DNA of 64,000 nucleotides from Eleusine coracana subsp. coracana (taxonomy: Eukaryota; Streptophyta; Magnoliopsida; Poales; Poaceae): assembly GCA_032690845.1 (NCBI GenBank), contig CM064417.1:34416432-34480431 (forward strand). Direction: 5' to 3'. Position 1 is the first letter of the stretch; every line of letters begins with the position of its first letter. The position numbers and the translations under genes are program-made. This document shows positions 33,870-45,535 of the stretch, piece by piece. Under the pieces are notes generated by a model, which had not been told where the DNA came from, did not search any database, and saw nothing but the letters and a program-made list of their open reading frames with translations.

Positions 33870-35518
33870 ATGAAAACAAAATCTCCATTGAGCATAGGCA
33901 TGTTCAGGTCACCATTGAGCAAAATGTTACTTTCTCCAAGGCTACATTTATGGGTGAGGTCCCCTCCATCAAGCCAAGGGACATCAGGTTCAACACAGAT
34001 TGATCTCAATGTACCAATATGCTCTGATATTGACTTGAATGCGAATCCGGAGGAACAGGTGGATCTCACCATAGGTTTGGACAATGCTTAGCATGCTGAT
34101 GACAATGAGGGTTCTCTACCTACTCAAGGGAATGCTCATCGTAAGAGAAAAGAGGTGCCTAACAATATACGGAATGCAATTGTTGAAGCTTTGCTTGCAA
34201 GATCCAACAATGGTTGTTTGAAGGGTCGAGAGACAAGAGAGGTTTCGGATGCATTCTTAGTACCCATAAGGACATTACAGCGTATCTGGGATGAGGGAAA
34301 GAAATGTTTGGATCAAGGAATCCCCGTTGATGTTTCAAGTAAAAAGTTCAAGCGTGGTCGAAAGAAGAAGGAAGTCGATGTTTCTTCGCTTCGTGATCTA
34401 CCTATCGGAAAGCGTGCAACCCTTTTAGATGTGGCAAACCATTTTTGTGTCAGCAAAAGCAAAGTACAATCAATGAGAAAAGATGGTACAATTACTCAAG
34501 TCTCCAATACTGTGAAACCATACTTAATGGAGCAGAACAAAAGAGAGCGATTGAAATGGTGTTTTTCTATGTTGGATCCAAGAACTATACCTACTGAACC
34601 TTTGTTTAAAGGAATGTTTGATTATGTCTTCATCACTGAGAAATGGTTTAATATCACTAGGAAGAATGAGAGATACTATGCACTCCCAGGTGAAGAGCAA
34701 CCAGAGCGTACTTGCAAGAGTAAGAATCATGTTCCAAGACTCATGATTTATCTGCTGTAGCTAGACCAAGATTTGATTCCCAAGACAATTGCACCTTCGA
34801 TGGAAAAATTGGTTGTTTCCCCTTTGTAACATTTCAAGCAGCAAAGAGGTCAAGTCAACCGACCTGCAGGTACCATTGAGATGAAGCCCCTAGTTTCTGT
34901 TAACAAGGATGTTATTCGAGAGTTTATGATGGAAAAAGTGTTGCCTGCTATTCGCTCTAAGTGGCCATCTGAAGATGCACACAAGCCCGTATATATTCAG
35001 CAGGATAATGCTCGACCACATCTTTCTCCAAATGATAAACTTTTCTGTGATGCGGCCAAACAACATGGGTTCGATATCCGACTCGTATGTCAGCCAGCTA
35101 ACTCACCAGATTTAAATATATTGGATCTTGGCTTTTTTAACTCAATCCAATCAATACAGTACAAGACAACATAAAGAACATTAGAAGAGCTCGTGGATGT
35201 GGTTGACAAGGTAAAATATGCCAGATTTCTCTCCTTTGTTTTGTATTTTTAAGAACTTGAAGTTGTCATTGGCTTCATGGATTGTTGATGTTTTGTCATA
35301 TGAACCAGGCCTTCCAAGATTACGAGGTGAGAAAAGCAAATCGAATCTTTCTTACCCTTCAAGCATGTGCGAAAGAAGTGATGAAGATTGGAGGCGGCAA
35401 CAAATATGATACTCCACATATAAGAAAAGAAATGCTGGAAAGACAAGGACATCTACCTTTGCAGCTTGGGTGTGAACTGTCATTGGTGCATGAAGTTATG
35501 GCCAAAATAAACGAATAA
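33870..35518 (+). pseudogene. Mariner-like transposase pseudogene (DD39D family)
   Basis: An N-terminal acidic segment with repeated DLN motifs (33990-34090) meets a TAG near 34089. The frame 34155-34760 carries the DNA-binding region (FLVPIRTLQRIWDEGKKCL; GKRATLLDVANHF) and the first catalytic block, read as VFITEKWFN where plant relatives have DEKWF, so the first aspartate is replaced. The second block, IQQDNARPH, and the third, NSPDLNILDLGFF, are in 34881-35174. The C-terminal block (GGNKYDTPH, LERQGHLPLQL) ends at 35518. Several stops and frame changes are present. It would have cut and pasted the element and could have mobilised Stowaway MITEs; it is now inactive. Confidence 0.88.
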
Positions 35519-36803
35519 GTCATGTCAATGGTGTAACATATATTGAATCTTGTGTCTGTGGGATTTGAATTATTTAGAACCAAAAATTTGTGTGAGGGTC
35601 ATTGATCCATGAATCTGTTTGTACTCCGGTGATCTGAATATTATACAGTAAATTTTTGCTCGCAATGAAGCTCTGTAACACTTCTGTTTTTAGCAATGGC
35701 TATATGGATGTTTTTTAACACAGTTGTGGCTCTGTTTGTATTCTGAATAATAGTTGCTGCTATGGTGTAGCATTAACAAATCGTATGAGGTTGTGTATGT
35801 ACAAATTCAGTTAACTATCCTGGAACAATCCAAGCAGAGATGCAAATATAACCTGGTGTAGGAATCATTCCATAACCATCTCACATTGTTTTTGAACCTT
35901 CTTTCAAACATGCAAAACTAAGCAGTAACTTCAGTTAACTGTCATGTGCATGCATCTCCTTGGATTGTTCAGTCTGATTCAGTTCAACCTCCAGGTTCAC
36001 AATTTGCACATCTCTCCTTGGAATGTTCAACCTGATGTAGCAATCACTCCATTGACATGCAAAACTGATTCAGTTAACTATCAGGTGCATACATCTTTGT
36101 TTGGATTTTTTCTTGATAGAGGCAAATTTTAAATTTTACAGAACTAGGAAAATTAGGAAATGTAATTCAAGGTCCATCTTTAGCAAAAAGTACGAACACA
36201 AAAATTGCAACTTTTGACCATTCTTGATTCATTCATTTCATCAATTTTCTTTAATGGGAATGGATAGGAGTTTGTCTTCACAGCCATCAAAAAAATTGCA
36301 AGTTTTTACAAATGCAAATGGCGAGTTTTGACATGGACAAGAAGAATCAGTATCCATCGTGACCTTGTCTTCTGGCGAGCTGTGACCTTGTCTTCTAGTG
36401 AGCCATACTGTCAAGGAAGGTAACACCCAAAGACCTGCATGTCTTGGGCTGCACCGTGTGTTCAAGGAACAAGCTTGGCAGCAGTGAGGTCAGTCATGGC
36501 TTGACGAGCAAAAGGATGCAGTGGCGACAAGCTCGTCATGGGTTCCAAGAACAGGGTTTGGTGACGATGAGGTTAAGCATTCATGGGCGCCGTCGGTGGT
36601 GAGGTCAAGCGTGAATCTCGTCGTCGAGGGGCACGGGATCTGAGGGTGCCGCCACGCCAGACACCGTGCAGTCGTGAGTCTCGTCGACACCAGGTCACAA
36701 GGGCAGACATGGAAACCAAATTTTCAACTGTATACCGACGTCAACAATTTGTACCACTTTCTAAATGAACTAGGACGTCAATAAAAAAAAGCCGGAGGGA
36801 GTA

Positions 36804-37691
36804 ATAAATAACCAGTTTAAACTAAGTTTGACTTAAATTGGATTTAAATAGAACCCTACAAAACCAAGTTTTAAAGCAACTAAATTATTTTTTATAATGC
36901 CAAGTAAATATATTGAAACAAAAGAATGTTAAGATAGAATTTTAGAAGAAAAATTAGCAAAATATCTTATTTAGAAATGCTTTAAATAAATATAACAAGC
37001 CCAAAAACCTTTCCAAATAAAATATTAATTCTAATAATTTTTGAAACTCAAATCAACTTTTGGACTTCACCATAGTGTTCTACATTTCATAAAGGATCTA
37101 TGTGAACAAATTTCATTTTAGTTTGAGACCTATAACTATTTAATCTAATTTTTACACAAACTAGGGACTAAATCATAATATTAGAAAAGTATAAGGGCTT
37201 CAGGGAAAACTGCCACCTTTCTTCTTCTTGGACCAGGCACGCGCGACACGCCCAGCGATAGCTGCCCTCGTCCCTCCAGCGCTAGTGCGACTCAGCCTCC
37301 AGGACCTCAAAACAGCCCTGGCCTTCCTCATCGACCCCCACGCCCTCTCCCTCCGCAGCTCCATCCTCTCGCCATTGCCGCTGTGGCCAAGTTCCACTGA
37401 AGCTTGTGCCCTCGCACTGCCTCGAGCCACGCCAAGAGCTCAAACAGCTCCGCAAACTCCCTCTCAGGCTCGCCCTACTCTCCAATTTCTCTGCTATTAG
37501 AAATAACAACAGTTTAGTGATGATAAACCTAATTTTAGAAGATACAAACACTAGAGAAACTACACGTAATCTAGACATGCATATCATCATGAAAACTTCT
37601 ATCTCAGTTACGTGTATTCGTAGATCATGAGACAAAAACAAGGGACAACCGCTAATCGTAGTGACTAGCAACAAGCTAGGGACAAAGCCTA
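36804..37691. other. AT-rich spacer with an unidentified GC-rich patch
   Basis: 36804-37200 is AT-rich without features. 37228-37500 is GC-rich and open on the plus strand for 90 codons (LSLQDLKTALAFLIDPHAL region). It looks like a fragment of a plant coding sequence, but I do not recognise the family. Confidence 0.35.
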
Positions 37692-38226
37692 TGTGATATT
37701 CCGGCCCAGTGCTTAATAGGATTGACAAAATACTCATACCAACAAGTTGCAACTTCTTTTCTGGAAGCTCATTCCTAAAGAACTCTAAAGTTAAGCATGC
37801 TTGACCTAGAGCAATTTAGTGATGGGTGACCGACCAGGAAGTTTGTTCCGGGTGCGCACGAGTGAGGACAAAGTGCGTAGAAAAGACATGTGTTGGTCTG
37901 TGAGGATAATCTTGAGGTCCTAGAGAGCTGCCAGGTGTAAGCGGGCCCGGCCTCCGAGGGCGGTACATTACAGTTGGTATCATAGCCGTTCCTTACGGTT
38001 TGACAGGCGCATGGGGTCGTAGTTGCGTAGGCATGGTGTGCATGGCTGGTCTGGGTCCGGAGTGGTCATACAACATGGCACATGTGTTGGCACTAGGCAC
38101 ACGAATGTTGCCAAGAGGGGACGTTCCTGGTCTGGGGTTGACCGATGAGGACGTCGATCTTCTAAGGGGGTGAGAGTGTGATATCCCGGCCCAGTGCTTA
38201 ATAGGATTGATAAAATACTTATATTA
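37692..38226 (+). mobile_element. Cassandra TRIM retrotransposon (3' LTR truncated)
   Basis: The left LTR is 37692-37972 (TGTGATATTCCGG to GTACATTACA). PBS TGGTATCATAGC lies at 37975-37986. A ~190 bp non-coding centre ends in the polypurine tract TAAGGGGGTG. Then come the first ~50 bases of the right LTR (TGTGATATCCCGG, 38177-38226), after which the match stops. Cassandra elements carry no protein genes and have a 5S rRNA-like promoter in each LTR. The left LTR has this at about 37764-37845. Confidence 0.9.
37764..37845 (+). other. 5S rRNA-like segment in the Cassandra LTR
   Basis: AAAGTTAAGCATGCTTGACC and GATGGGTGACCGACCAGGAA match the central and internal-promoter parts of plant 5S rRNA. 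It is part of the retrotransposon, not a functional 5S gene: the flanking 5S ends are missing. Confidence 0.85.
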
Positions 38227-38464
38227 TATAAAAAAAATAGGTACAAAGTGGCAGATGGACTTACAATTGCTTTCATGATTGGAGAACTGAAACAAGTTTT
38301 ATTGCTACGGTGAAATTCCTTCAATAACTCAAACTCCATGGACTCTGCATCTTTAATTTTTTCCTGTCTCTATAAATATTGTGCAACCAATTATCTTTCA
38401 ACTCATGAAGCTATCACATATCACACCTCAACAACATTTCATGAGTAGTAATGTCATGCCAGTT

Positions 38465-39117
38465 TAGGGCCTGTTTGGTAGGGCTCCGGCTGTGCTGGCT
38501 TCAGCTGTGGCTGTGGCTTTTCTGAAAGTAGCTTTGCCGGCTGTGGCTGTGTCTATGAACGTTTGGCAGAACGACTTCTTCTACAGCTTATCCTTATTTG
38601 TATGAATGGATGTACAATATAAATGTCTATATTGTCCATGAACATAAGACTTGATTGTATACATGAAATTCATGTTTGCTAATAATTAATAGTATTAAAA
38701 TTTATTACACCTCAATTTTTATGTTATTTTACACACATGCATTACTATGAGAAATCATATAATATTTAATAATTAGTGCAAAAGAGTATCTTAATTATTT
38801 TTTATTTTGAACAAAACTATCATTAGTTAATCACATATTATATGTCAAAAAAAAACTCATCACTTGGCTCCAACAAAAATGACACTGACTCGCCTCTTTT
38901 TCGTGCTTGCATCAAGGGTAATTTCGGATGGTGCTAACGTGGAGGAGGATGAAGCCGGCGAAGCTACCTTTCGGTCGCTGCTGGCTTCGCTTGATTTATG
39001 GTCTCGGCTCCTCCCGCATTTCCTGGATAAGCTAGTGGAGAAGTGTCCCGTTTGGCAGCGCATCAAGAGAAGCTGCTCAAGAAGCCGGCGGAGAAGCCCG
39101 GCCAAATGGGGCCTTAG
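38465..39117. mobile_element. hAT-like non-autonomous element
   Basis: The left end TAGGGCCTGTTTGGTAGGGC matches the reverse complement of the right end (CTAAGGCCCCATTTGGCCGG), the classic GGGCCTGTTTGG-type termini of grass hAT-like MITEs. The subterminal CCGGCTGTGGCTGTG words are repeated. No clear 8 bp target duplication was seen. Confidence 0.55.
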
Positions 39118-39238
39118 TGTCTTACCACAACATAGGTCTGTGCAACATAACACCAAGAGCCTGTATGATGAAGAAATTAGACTTTTGCATGATTTTATTT
39201 ATTTGCAGCACACTGGTCCTACATAAGGTACATTTCTA

Positions 39239-39520
39239 TCAGCATGACTTAACAAATGCAACTTTTATAACATAGGCAAAAGAGAAACCAGGCAATTTGA
39301 AATTGAACCATACCTTGTACTTCGTGCTACACCACATTTGTATCAGTGACCTCCATTGCTTGTTACTCATACATGTCACATGTGTAGTGGTCCTCAATTC
39401 ATTTGCTGGTATGCCATCGAAGTACTTCTTCAGCTTATATCTCATCTGGCGTGTTCCGGTCCTAACCATATCAGCACATGTTTCTTGCACCACATTGCAG
39501 CTGGTGTCCATGGAACTCAA
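39239..39520 (-). pseudogene. CACTA (Ptta/En-Spm) transposase fragment
   Basis: The minus-strand frame has VRTGTRQMRYKLKKYFDGIP followed by MSNKQWRSLIQMWCS, a combination typical of the plant Ptta/En-Spm transposase family. No termini or subterminal repeats were found around it, so it is an isolated fragment. Confidence 0.5.
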
Positions 39521-41133
39521 GACCTTTAACCCTAATATGCCATATTAAGTTACTATGTATCAACCAGTTTACCCAAAAGCTTAAGCTGATGGAGAAGAAT
39601 GGACAATTCACTTATGATTCAACAAAAAAAAGCGTGAATCCATCGGACCCCCTAAAAGAAAATAAATAAATAAAGTAGAACAATGTAAAAGACTAAGAGA
39701 TTAGGATATTGTTCACATGACCCTTATGTCTTTTATTTTCTTTTTCATATGTTGGGAATTTCGTTCTTCTATGCTTTCCAGAAAGAAAATAGCATGCATC
39801 TCAAAGCAAATAAAAGACCCTTCTGTTAACTACTCTGTTAACATGTTTTACTCCCATTCAGGGCAAGGCCCCTAGGTTGCGCCTGAAACCGTTCACTTCG
39901 CCATCACCTAATGCCACTACCATAGGAGTACTACTATGATCCTTTTTTTTCTGCCCTCGATTCATCAAGACTCAAGCTGACCTTGCCGGCTTATCGCATG
40001 GAAGCGGATCCACGGACGTATGTTGCTTTCGCTGGCGAGCAGGCCAGCGGCCACGCATGGCCCACGTGCAGTGACGGAAGTCCCACCGACGTACATCAGT
40101 GGATCCGCTTCCCTTCTCGCACCCCGTCGACTGATCAGATGGCTTTTGCTACTACCTGCTCTTCGTGCAGGTGGCCCGGAATAGTGATGTTGCATGTCAT
40201 CACGCCCCACGAGTGTTCGTTGGCCGGCAATAACACAGATGACGCCCTGGCCATGGGTGCTAATAACGAAGGCTAAGGTGTCGTGTGAGAAGAAGAAACG
40301 ACAGACGTGCACGGGCGACGACGCCGAGTAGCTGGCCGTGAATTTGATTCTCAAGAAGCTGACTGGGTGCAGCGAGTCCAATTATGGCGTCACCACTCAC
40401 CACCAATGATCAAGACATCTGGGCGCCGACGCCCACTGTGGATGGTGGCCGGAAAGCATCTCAATGAGGAAAGCATGGGTGTGTTGATTTTTTTTTTCTA
40501 AAAGTTCCATGGCATGAGTAACACTACCTGGGATTTGTTTGAGAACATCTGCGTATATTCTCCTTTTTAATTATATTTGAAATAATTAAAACATGTTTGC
40601 TCATCTTGAACTAATTCCATGTAATAACATTCTGATATGTCTCAGAGCTCAAACCTCATGCAAACATTTACGGAGTCATGTATTATCGTCTTCTCGGCAG
40701 CGGCACGCCGGCACCTCAGAATATAGGTGCACGTTGAACAACTACAGATTTACCATACTCCCAGGCGTTAAGGATTACATCTCAGCACACGGAAAGATCC
40801 TACACTACATATTATTGCATTCCAGGAACTAGCTAATTAATTTGAACGTTGAGAAAAGAACTGCCGTGAAATCTCATCGCGTATTACCGAACTGCACATG
40901 AACGTAATTAACGAGCTAATTAAAGGGACTCCAGACAATATGCAAGATGAAACCTTTTAATAATCTACCCATAATAAAAGACTTCTCCAGATAAAAAAGG
41001 TACACTGACAAGCAAAATTTTGGACACATAACTAACAACGCTAAACCTACCAAAATTTCATTAGATCTGAACAAGGTAAAAGCTCCTGTGTTCATAAAAA
41101 CGAGACGAATTTAGCAACTTGACAAATGCACGC
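39521..41133. other. intergenic, no gene recognised
   Basis: 39900-40440 is GC-rich with short open frames in several phases and no recognisable motif. The remainder is AT-rich. The end nearest 41133 is the 3' UTR of the P0 gene, which runs on the minus strand. Confidence 0.45.
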
Positions 41134-43167
41134 CTAATCAAACAAACTAAGGCCCAAGTCTCCGTCAGACTCTTCGCCGAGGTCCTCTTCTTCCTTTAAA
41201 GCAGCCACGGAAGCAGCATCAGAGTCCACAGCAGCGACTGTGGCAGCAACTGCGAACTTGCTGGGGTCCTGCATAAAAAAAAACGCGAGAAAATATGTAA
41301 GAGACTTCTTTCAAATCATCACCTCTAAATAGCATCATATATGATCCAAAATTATTCAGATTTGACTAAATAATCAATAACATCCATGCACCTCACCATG
41401 AACAAACAGCAAGATGCTTAATTACTTATGGGTTCAACATTAAAGAACACTTGTGTGGGAACAAAATATTGCTTTTTGTACTAGGATTTTACTTGGGAGG
41501 ATGCAGTAATGCGTACAAATTCAAATATCCTTAGGGTTTTAGTTTTCCTATATACCATCTCAGAATCTGAGGTAAAGAGTTTGCAGTTTAGGATTTACCT
41601 TCAGGTACTCCTTGATCTGGTCGGCATGTGGGTAGGAGTAATCCGTCTCCACAGCAACAGCAAGCACGTTCTTGTACCCATTGATGAACAAGTGCGGTGC
41701 AGCAGCAATTGTTGGGTATGAGAGCGCCAGGGACAGAGAGGCAACCATAGAAACGCCAGCGGCAAACTTCTCAACCAAGTCATCATCGGTTAGATCAAGC
41801 ACCTCAGGACTGAAGACCGACCCATTGTCATAGACATTTGTGATCACCAGACCATAGGAGAACGGTCGGATACCCAACTTAGAGAGCAGGGCAGCCTCGG
41901 ATGAGCCCACCTTGTTACCCTTCATAATCAGGTCCACAGCAGTAATGATTTCCACGGTACCCTTGTTAATCTTGGTGGGAATGTTAAGCACCTGAAACAA
42001 AGCTTCCCATGTCAGAAGCCGTGGATCACTTCAATTTTTTACAGAGATACGTTACCATGAATATACTTAGCTTACCTGGAAGAAAGAGGTCTGGGAGGGG
42101 TCCAAACCAGTGTTTCCCGGGGGAACCACCACATCAATGGGAGCAATCAGTCCAACACGAGCAGGAGCTCCGACCTGTTTTATCATAAAAAAAATCAGCA
42201 AAACGGTTCTATAACACTATTGACATGCCATATGCTTGAACAAGCTTAAAACTGACAGCTCAACCAAATATTGCCTTCCACGTCAATACATTTATTGTTT
42301 AGGAACTGTTTGAGTGGCATTACCGCACAAAAGGAATTCAACAGAACATCAAATATTTGTAATGTGAAACAAACAGTTCTAAACAATAAATGCTAACCTC
42401 AATATTTTAGATCTGTTCTGCGTAATCTTTTAGCTAGGTCAGTTTTGGAACACAGGCTAATATGTCCACTAATGAAGTCTAGCATGCTTGAGACTTGAAG
42501 TTTAATCGTACTATATATGCCAGCAGGTAATGCAACTAGTACTAACCAAACGATCTTATAGAATTAAAATAGGGCGTGCATCAATTAGTTCACTGGTACC
42601 AGAACAATTCTATTAGAAGTTGCATCCACAATAACGAAATATTATCTGCAATAGAACAATCAACAAAATTCTGACAAAAGTCTAGCAGAGTTAATTCATA
42701 CAAGAACAGGTGCAAAACTAAACTTCTACTCACCTTGTACTTTGCGATCTCCTCGCGGACCTCCTTGAGGTCACCCTTGGTAAAGATGAGCCCAACGTTC
42801 CCCTACAAAGATCCAAATCAGGAAGTGCACATAATTTTATTAGCGCATATGTTTACTTGAAAAGCAAAACAAACATAACCAAGAAAGACTGAGGAAAGTT
42901 ACGTACGACAAGGAGTTCTCCGAGATTCTCTATATCATTGTTGCCAGTCTTTTCGGCGTGCACCTTGATGCAGCGCCTGATGAGCGTGTTCTTGCCCATG
43001 AGCACGACGGAGTCGCCCCTGATCCCCTTGCGGATGTCCTGGAGCTGCTTGGAGCCGACATTGTCGACGCGAGCGATGAGCACCTTGGTGTACTCGTCGA
43101 GAAGCTGGCATAGCTTCTTGTCGTACGCCTTCTTCTTCTCCGCCCTGGTCCGCTTGGCCGCAACCAT
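41134..43167 (-). CDS. RPP0: 60S acidic ribosomal protein P0 (large-subunit stalk base)
   Basis: Five exons on the minus strand: 43167-42907, 42802-42734, 42174-42076, 41991-41599 and 41268-41134. All have GT/AG introns in phase 0, giving about 318 residues, the usual length. Start MVAAKRTRAEKKKAYDKKL, rRNA-binding L10 region with GDSVVLMGKNTLIRR, GLIFTKGDLKEVR, PPGNTGLDPSQTSFFQ, and FINGYKNVLAVA near the end of the globular part. The tail is acidic and ends SDGDLGLSLFD. P0 anchors P1/P2 heterodimers and forms the GTPase-recruiting stalk of the cytosolic large subunit. The tail differs from the usual MGFSLFD ending. No stop or frameshift, so it is probably functional; it is the only clearly intact conventional gene in the window. 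Confidence 0.96.
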
Positions 43168-43194
43168 TGCAACAAGCTGCGGGGAAACCTAACT

Positions 43195-43305
43195 AAACCC
43201 TAGCTAGATGATCTAGAAGAGGAGATCCGGCGAAACGCGTGTTTCGTAGACGAGGAGGGCAAAAGCCTTGTTGCTGGAGGCGCAAAGGGAGGCGCGGGTT
43301 TTATA
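43195..43305 (-). promoter_or_regulatory. RPP0 core promoter and leader elements
   Basis: TATAAAA on the minus strand lies at 43305-43299, about 132 bp upstream of the start codon. AAACCCTA, the telo-box common in plant ribosomal protein leaders, lies at 43195-43202 (plus strand), 28 bp upstream of the ATG. Confidence 0.6.
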
Positions 43306-43984
43306 GTGGTTGCACTTGCGTGGCGGTGGGGTTTCCGCATAGACCGTTCTCTTCGGTCTACCGCACCGGCACTCTTTTGATCCTTGGCGGTGCTAGAGAG
43401 AATTTTCTGAGAATTTTCTTCTTGCCTAGGATGAAACGGTCCAGAGTCGAGTTATTAATTAATAATGCATAAAAGTGCCTCTGTCTGTATGCAGGATCCA
43501 AATCACATACGTCCGGGACGGCTATGAGTTCTCCTGAATCACGCACGTATGGAACGGAACGTACGGCAGATGGTCAACGCAATATGACATGGCAAGGAAG
43601 ATTTGATTTTCTCCGTAGAGAAAATGTTATTGCGATCATGTTTGGCATGCACATGGCCTCAGCATTCAATGGATTATTGCGATAATGTTTGGCAACTCTC
43701 TGAGATGTCCCACCAGTTCCCCATCATCATCATCATTAATTCCTTCTCTCGTACACCGCCGCAACAACTACTCGACGGAAGGGGGAGGGATCCTAATCCT
43801 GTCCTAAGGCGATGCAATCTAGAACAGCAGCAGGCACTCCTCTGCTCTTCTCCCATCTTCCGTGTCAAACTGATCAAGATTTCATCATTAGTGCTCCTTC
43901 CCGACATCGTGATTCCAGCCTGCTTCATTCATGATTCTTTATACGTTACCAATTCGCCGCCACGTGCCAGTCTACATCGCCGAT
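43306..43984. other. RPP0 upstream region and degenerate sequence
   Basis: No intact gene. Around 43870-43930 a short stretch (CGACATCGTGATTC) resembles 60685-60700, which lies beside the F-box fragment, so it may be another F-box-family remnant. Confidence 0.35.
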
Positions 43985-44136
43985 CGGCCTCTATGCCAAT
44001 TGTGGCTGTGGAGGCTGACATGAACAAGGATACTATGGTTCGAACTGATGAGATACAGTATGATTTCCATTCTCTACCTCGTCGTGTGTTGCAGGAAGTA
44101 TGCAAGAAGAATGGTGTTTACGCGAATAGTTCTACC
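43985..44136 (+). pseudogene. Fragment of a plant gene with an LQ.LCKKNG motif
   Basis: The frame reads YDFHSLPRRVLQEVCKKNG and then VYANSS before passing into LINE sequence. It resembles the start of plant proteins containing the 'FHSL.R..LQALCK.N.IPANMTN' motif, which I recall only as uncharacterised. It is a fragment; function unknown. Confidence 0.35.
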
Positions 44137-45535
44137 AATATACTGATGATACTATCATCTTCATGGATCACGATATAGAAAAGACAAAGAATATGAAGCT
44201 TTTGCTATGTGTCTTCGAACAATTATCAGGCCTTAAAATTAACTTTGAAAAAAGTGAATTATTCTGTTTTAGTGAGGCCAAGAATTATGAGGCACAATAC
44301 ACTAGCTTTTTCGGTTGGAAAGTAGCAAAGTTACCATTTAGGTACCTGGGTATTCCTATAATCCACAGAAGGTTCAGGAATAGTGAATGGAATGATATGA
44401 TTAAGAGGTTTCAGAAAAAATTAAATAAATGGAAAGGTAAATTGATGTCTGCTGGTGGACGACTAATACTGGTCAATGTTGTACTCAGTAATCTTCCTAT
44501 TTTTATGATGTCCTTCTTTGAAGTACCGGAAGGTGTCTTACAGAAATTGAACACTATTCGCTCCAAATTCTTTTGGGAGGGAGAAGGACACAAAAAGAAG
44601 TACCATCTTGAAAAAATGGGAGATTCTATGTCAACCCAAAGATCAAGGGGGTTTTGGAATAATCAATCTACATACAAAAAATATATGCCTGCTGAGTAAG
44701 TGACTTTACAGTTTGCTTAATGAAGATGGTGTATGAAAAAGATTGATTTGAAATAAATACTTCCCTGACAAACCTCTCACTAAAGTTCAGAGGAAACCGA
44801 GTGACTCCCACTTCTGGGCAGGGCTCCTAAAAGTCAAGGATGAGGTTTTTAAATGGGGCTCATTCCAAGTTGAGGATGGAGGCTAGATGGAAGAATATTA
44901 CTACTCAGCAAGTCCTCCAATCCTCGCCTCTCTATCTTTCATTTAGAAGACCCATAACTGATAACAAGCTATTTGAATGGAACAACATGAACTGCATGCT
45001 TAATAATATTATGCTTACTGATAGACCTCACAAGTTCAAATGGAATCTATAGGAGAACGGAACATTCTTGGTCCGTTCCATGTACAGTGCCATGTTGCTC
45101 CAAAATAAATCCAGATTGAGATATCTCTAGAAAATTAAACTCCCTTTAAAAATAAAAATTTTCATATGGAACCTCTCTAAAGGAGTGACTTTGAGAAAAG
45201 ACAATTGGTCTAGGAAGGAATGGAAAGGGTTTAAAAAATGTTGTTTTTGTAATTCTAATGAATCCATACAACACTTTTTCTTTGATTGTCAATTGGCTCA
45301 TAATGTTTGGAGGATTTTTACCATTGCTACTGGTTTAACTAAACCTCTTAATCCTAATCATATTGTGACTAATTGGCTGAGCCTAAAGGGAGCGAAACAA
45401 AAGAGACTAATTTTTGTTGGCGTAGCCACAATATTATGGTCTATTTGGCTATGCAGGAATGCTATCGTTTTTAATAGGAAACCAATGACCTATTTATTTC
45501 AGGTGATTTTCAGAATAACCTACTGGCTCTGTTAC
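44137..45535 (+). pseudogene. LINE (non-LTR) reverse transcriptase remnant, left part
   Basis: Starts at the RT active-site block, YTDDTIIFM (canonical YADD). It continues with LKINFEKSELFCF, PFRYLGIPI, KWKGKLMSAGGRLILVNVVL and LPIFMMSFF, then a zf-RVT region (KCCFCNSNESIQHFFFDC; RNAIVFNRK). Stops near 44696, 45048 and others break it. It ends at GTTAC (45531-45535), the target site of the copia insertion, and resumes at 60415. The N-terminal part (endonuclease and early RT) is missing. Confidence 0.85.

Larger units (their letters stand above)
28665..36801 (+). mobile_element. Mariner-like element with Stowaway-type TIRs, containing a solo LTR
   Basis: The left end CTCCCTCTGGCC, then T-rich and TTGACGT, matches the reverse complement of the right end, CTCCCTCCGGCTTTTTTTTA then TTGACGT. 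TA dinucleotides flank both ends (28663-28664, 36802-36803), the target of Tc1/mariner elements. A transposase pseudogene lies at 33870-35518. The total is 8137 bp, or about 4.6 kb without the solo LTR. The GC-rich leader (28740-29330) with a 23-base C run (28899-28921) is probably its 5' untranslated part. The 3' part (35540-36800) has short direct repeats around CAGTTAACT but no gene. Confidence 0.88.

Noticed and set aside
37282..37752. Minus-strand open frame of 156 codons overlapping the Cassandra start
   Set aside because: Crosses from spacer into the TRIM and has no family resemblance.
37764..37845. Functional 5S rRNA gene
   Set aside because: Only the central part of 5S is present and it lies inside an LTR with PBS and polypurine tract; it is Cassandra.
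40069..40085. GTGACGGAAGTCCC as a copy of the copia inverted repeat
   Set aside because: Only one arm matches, it is unpaired, and no element sequence surrounds it.
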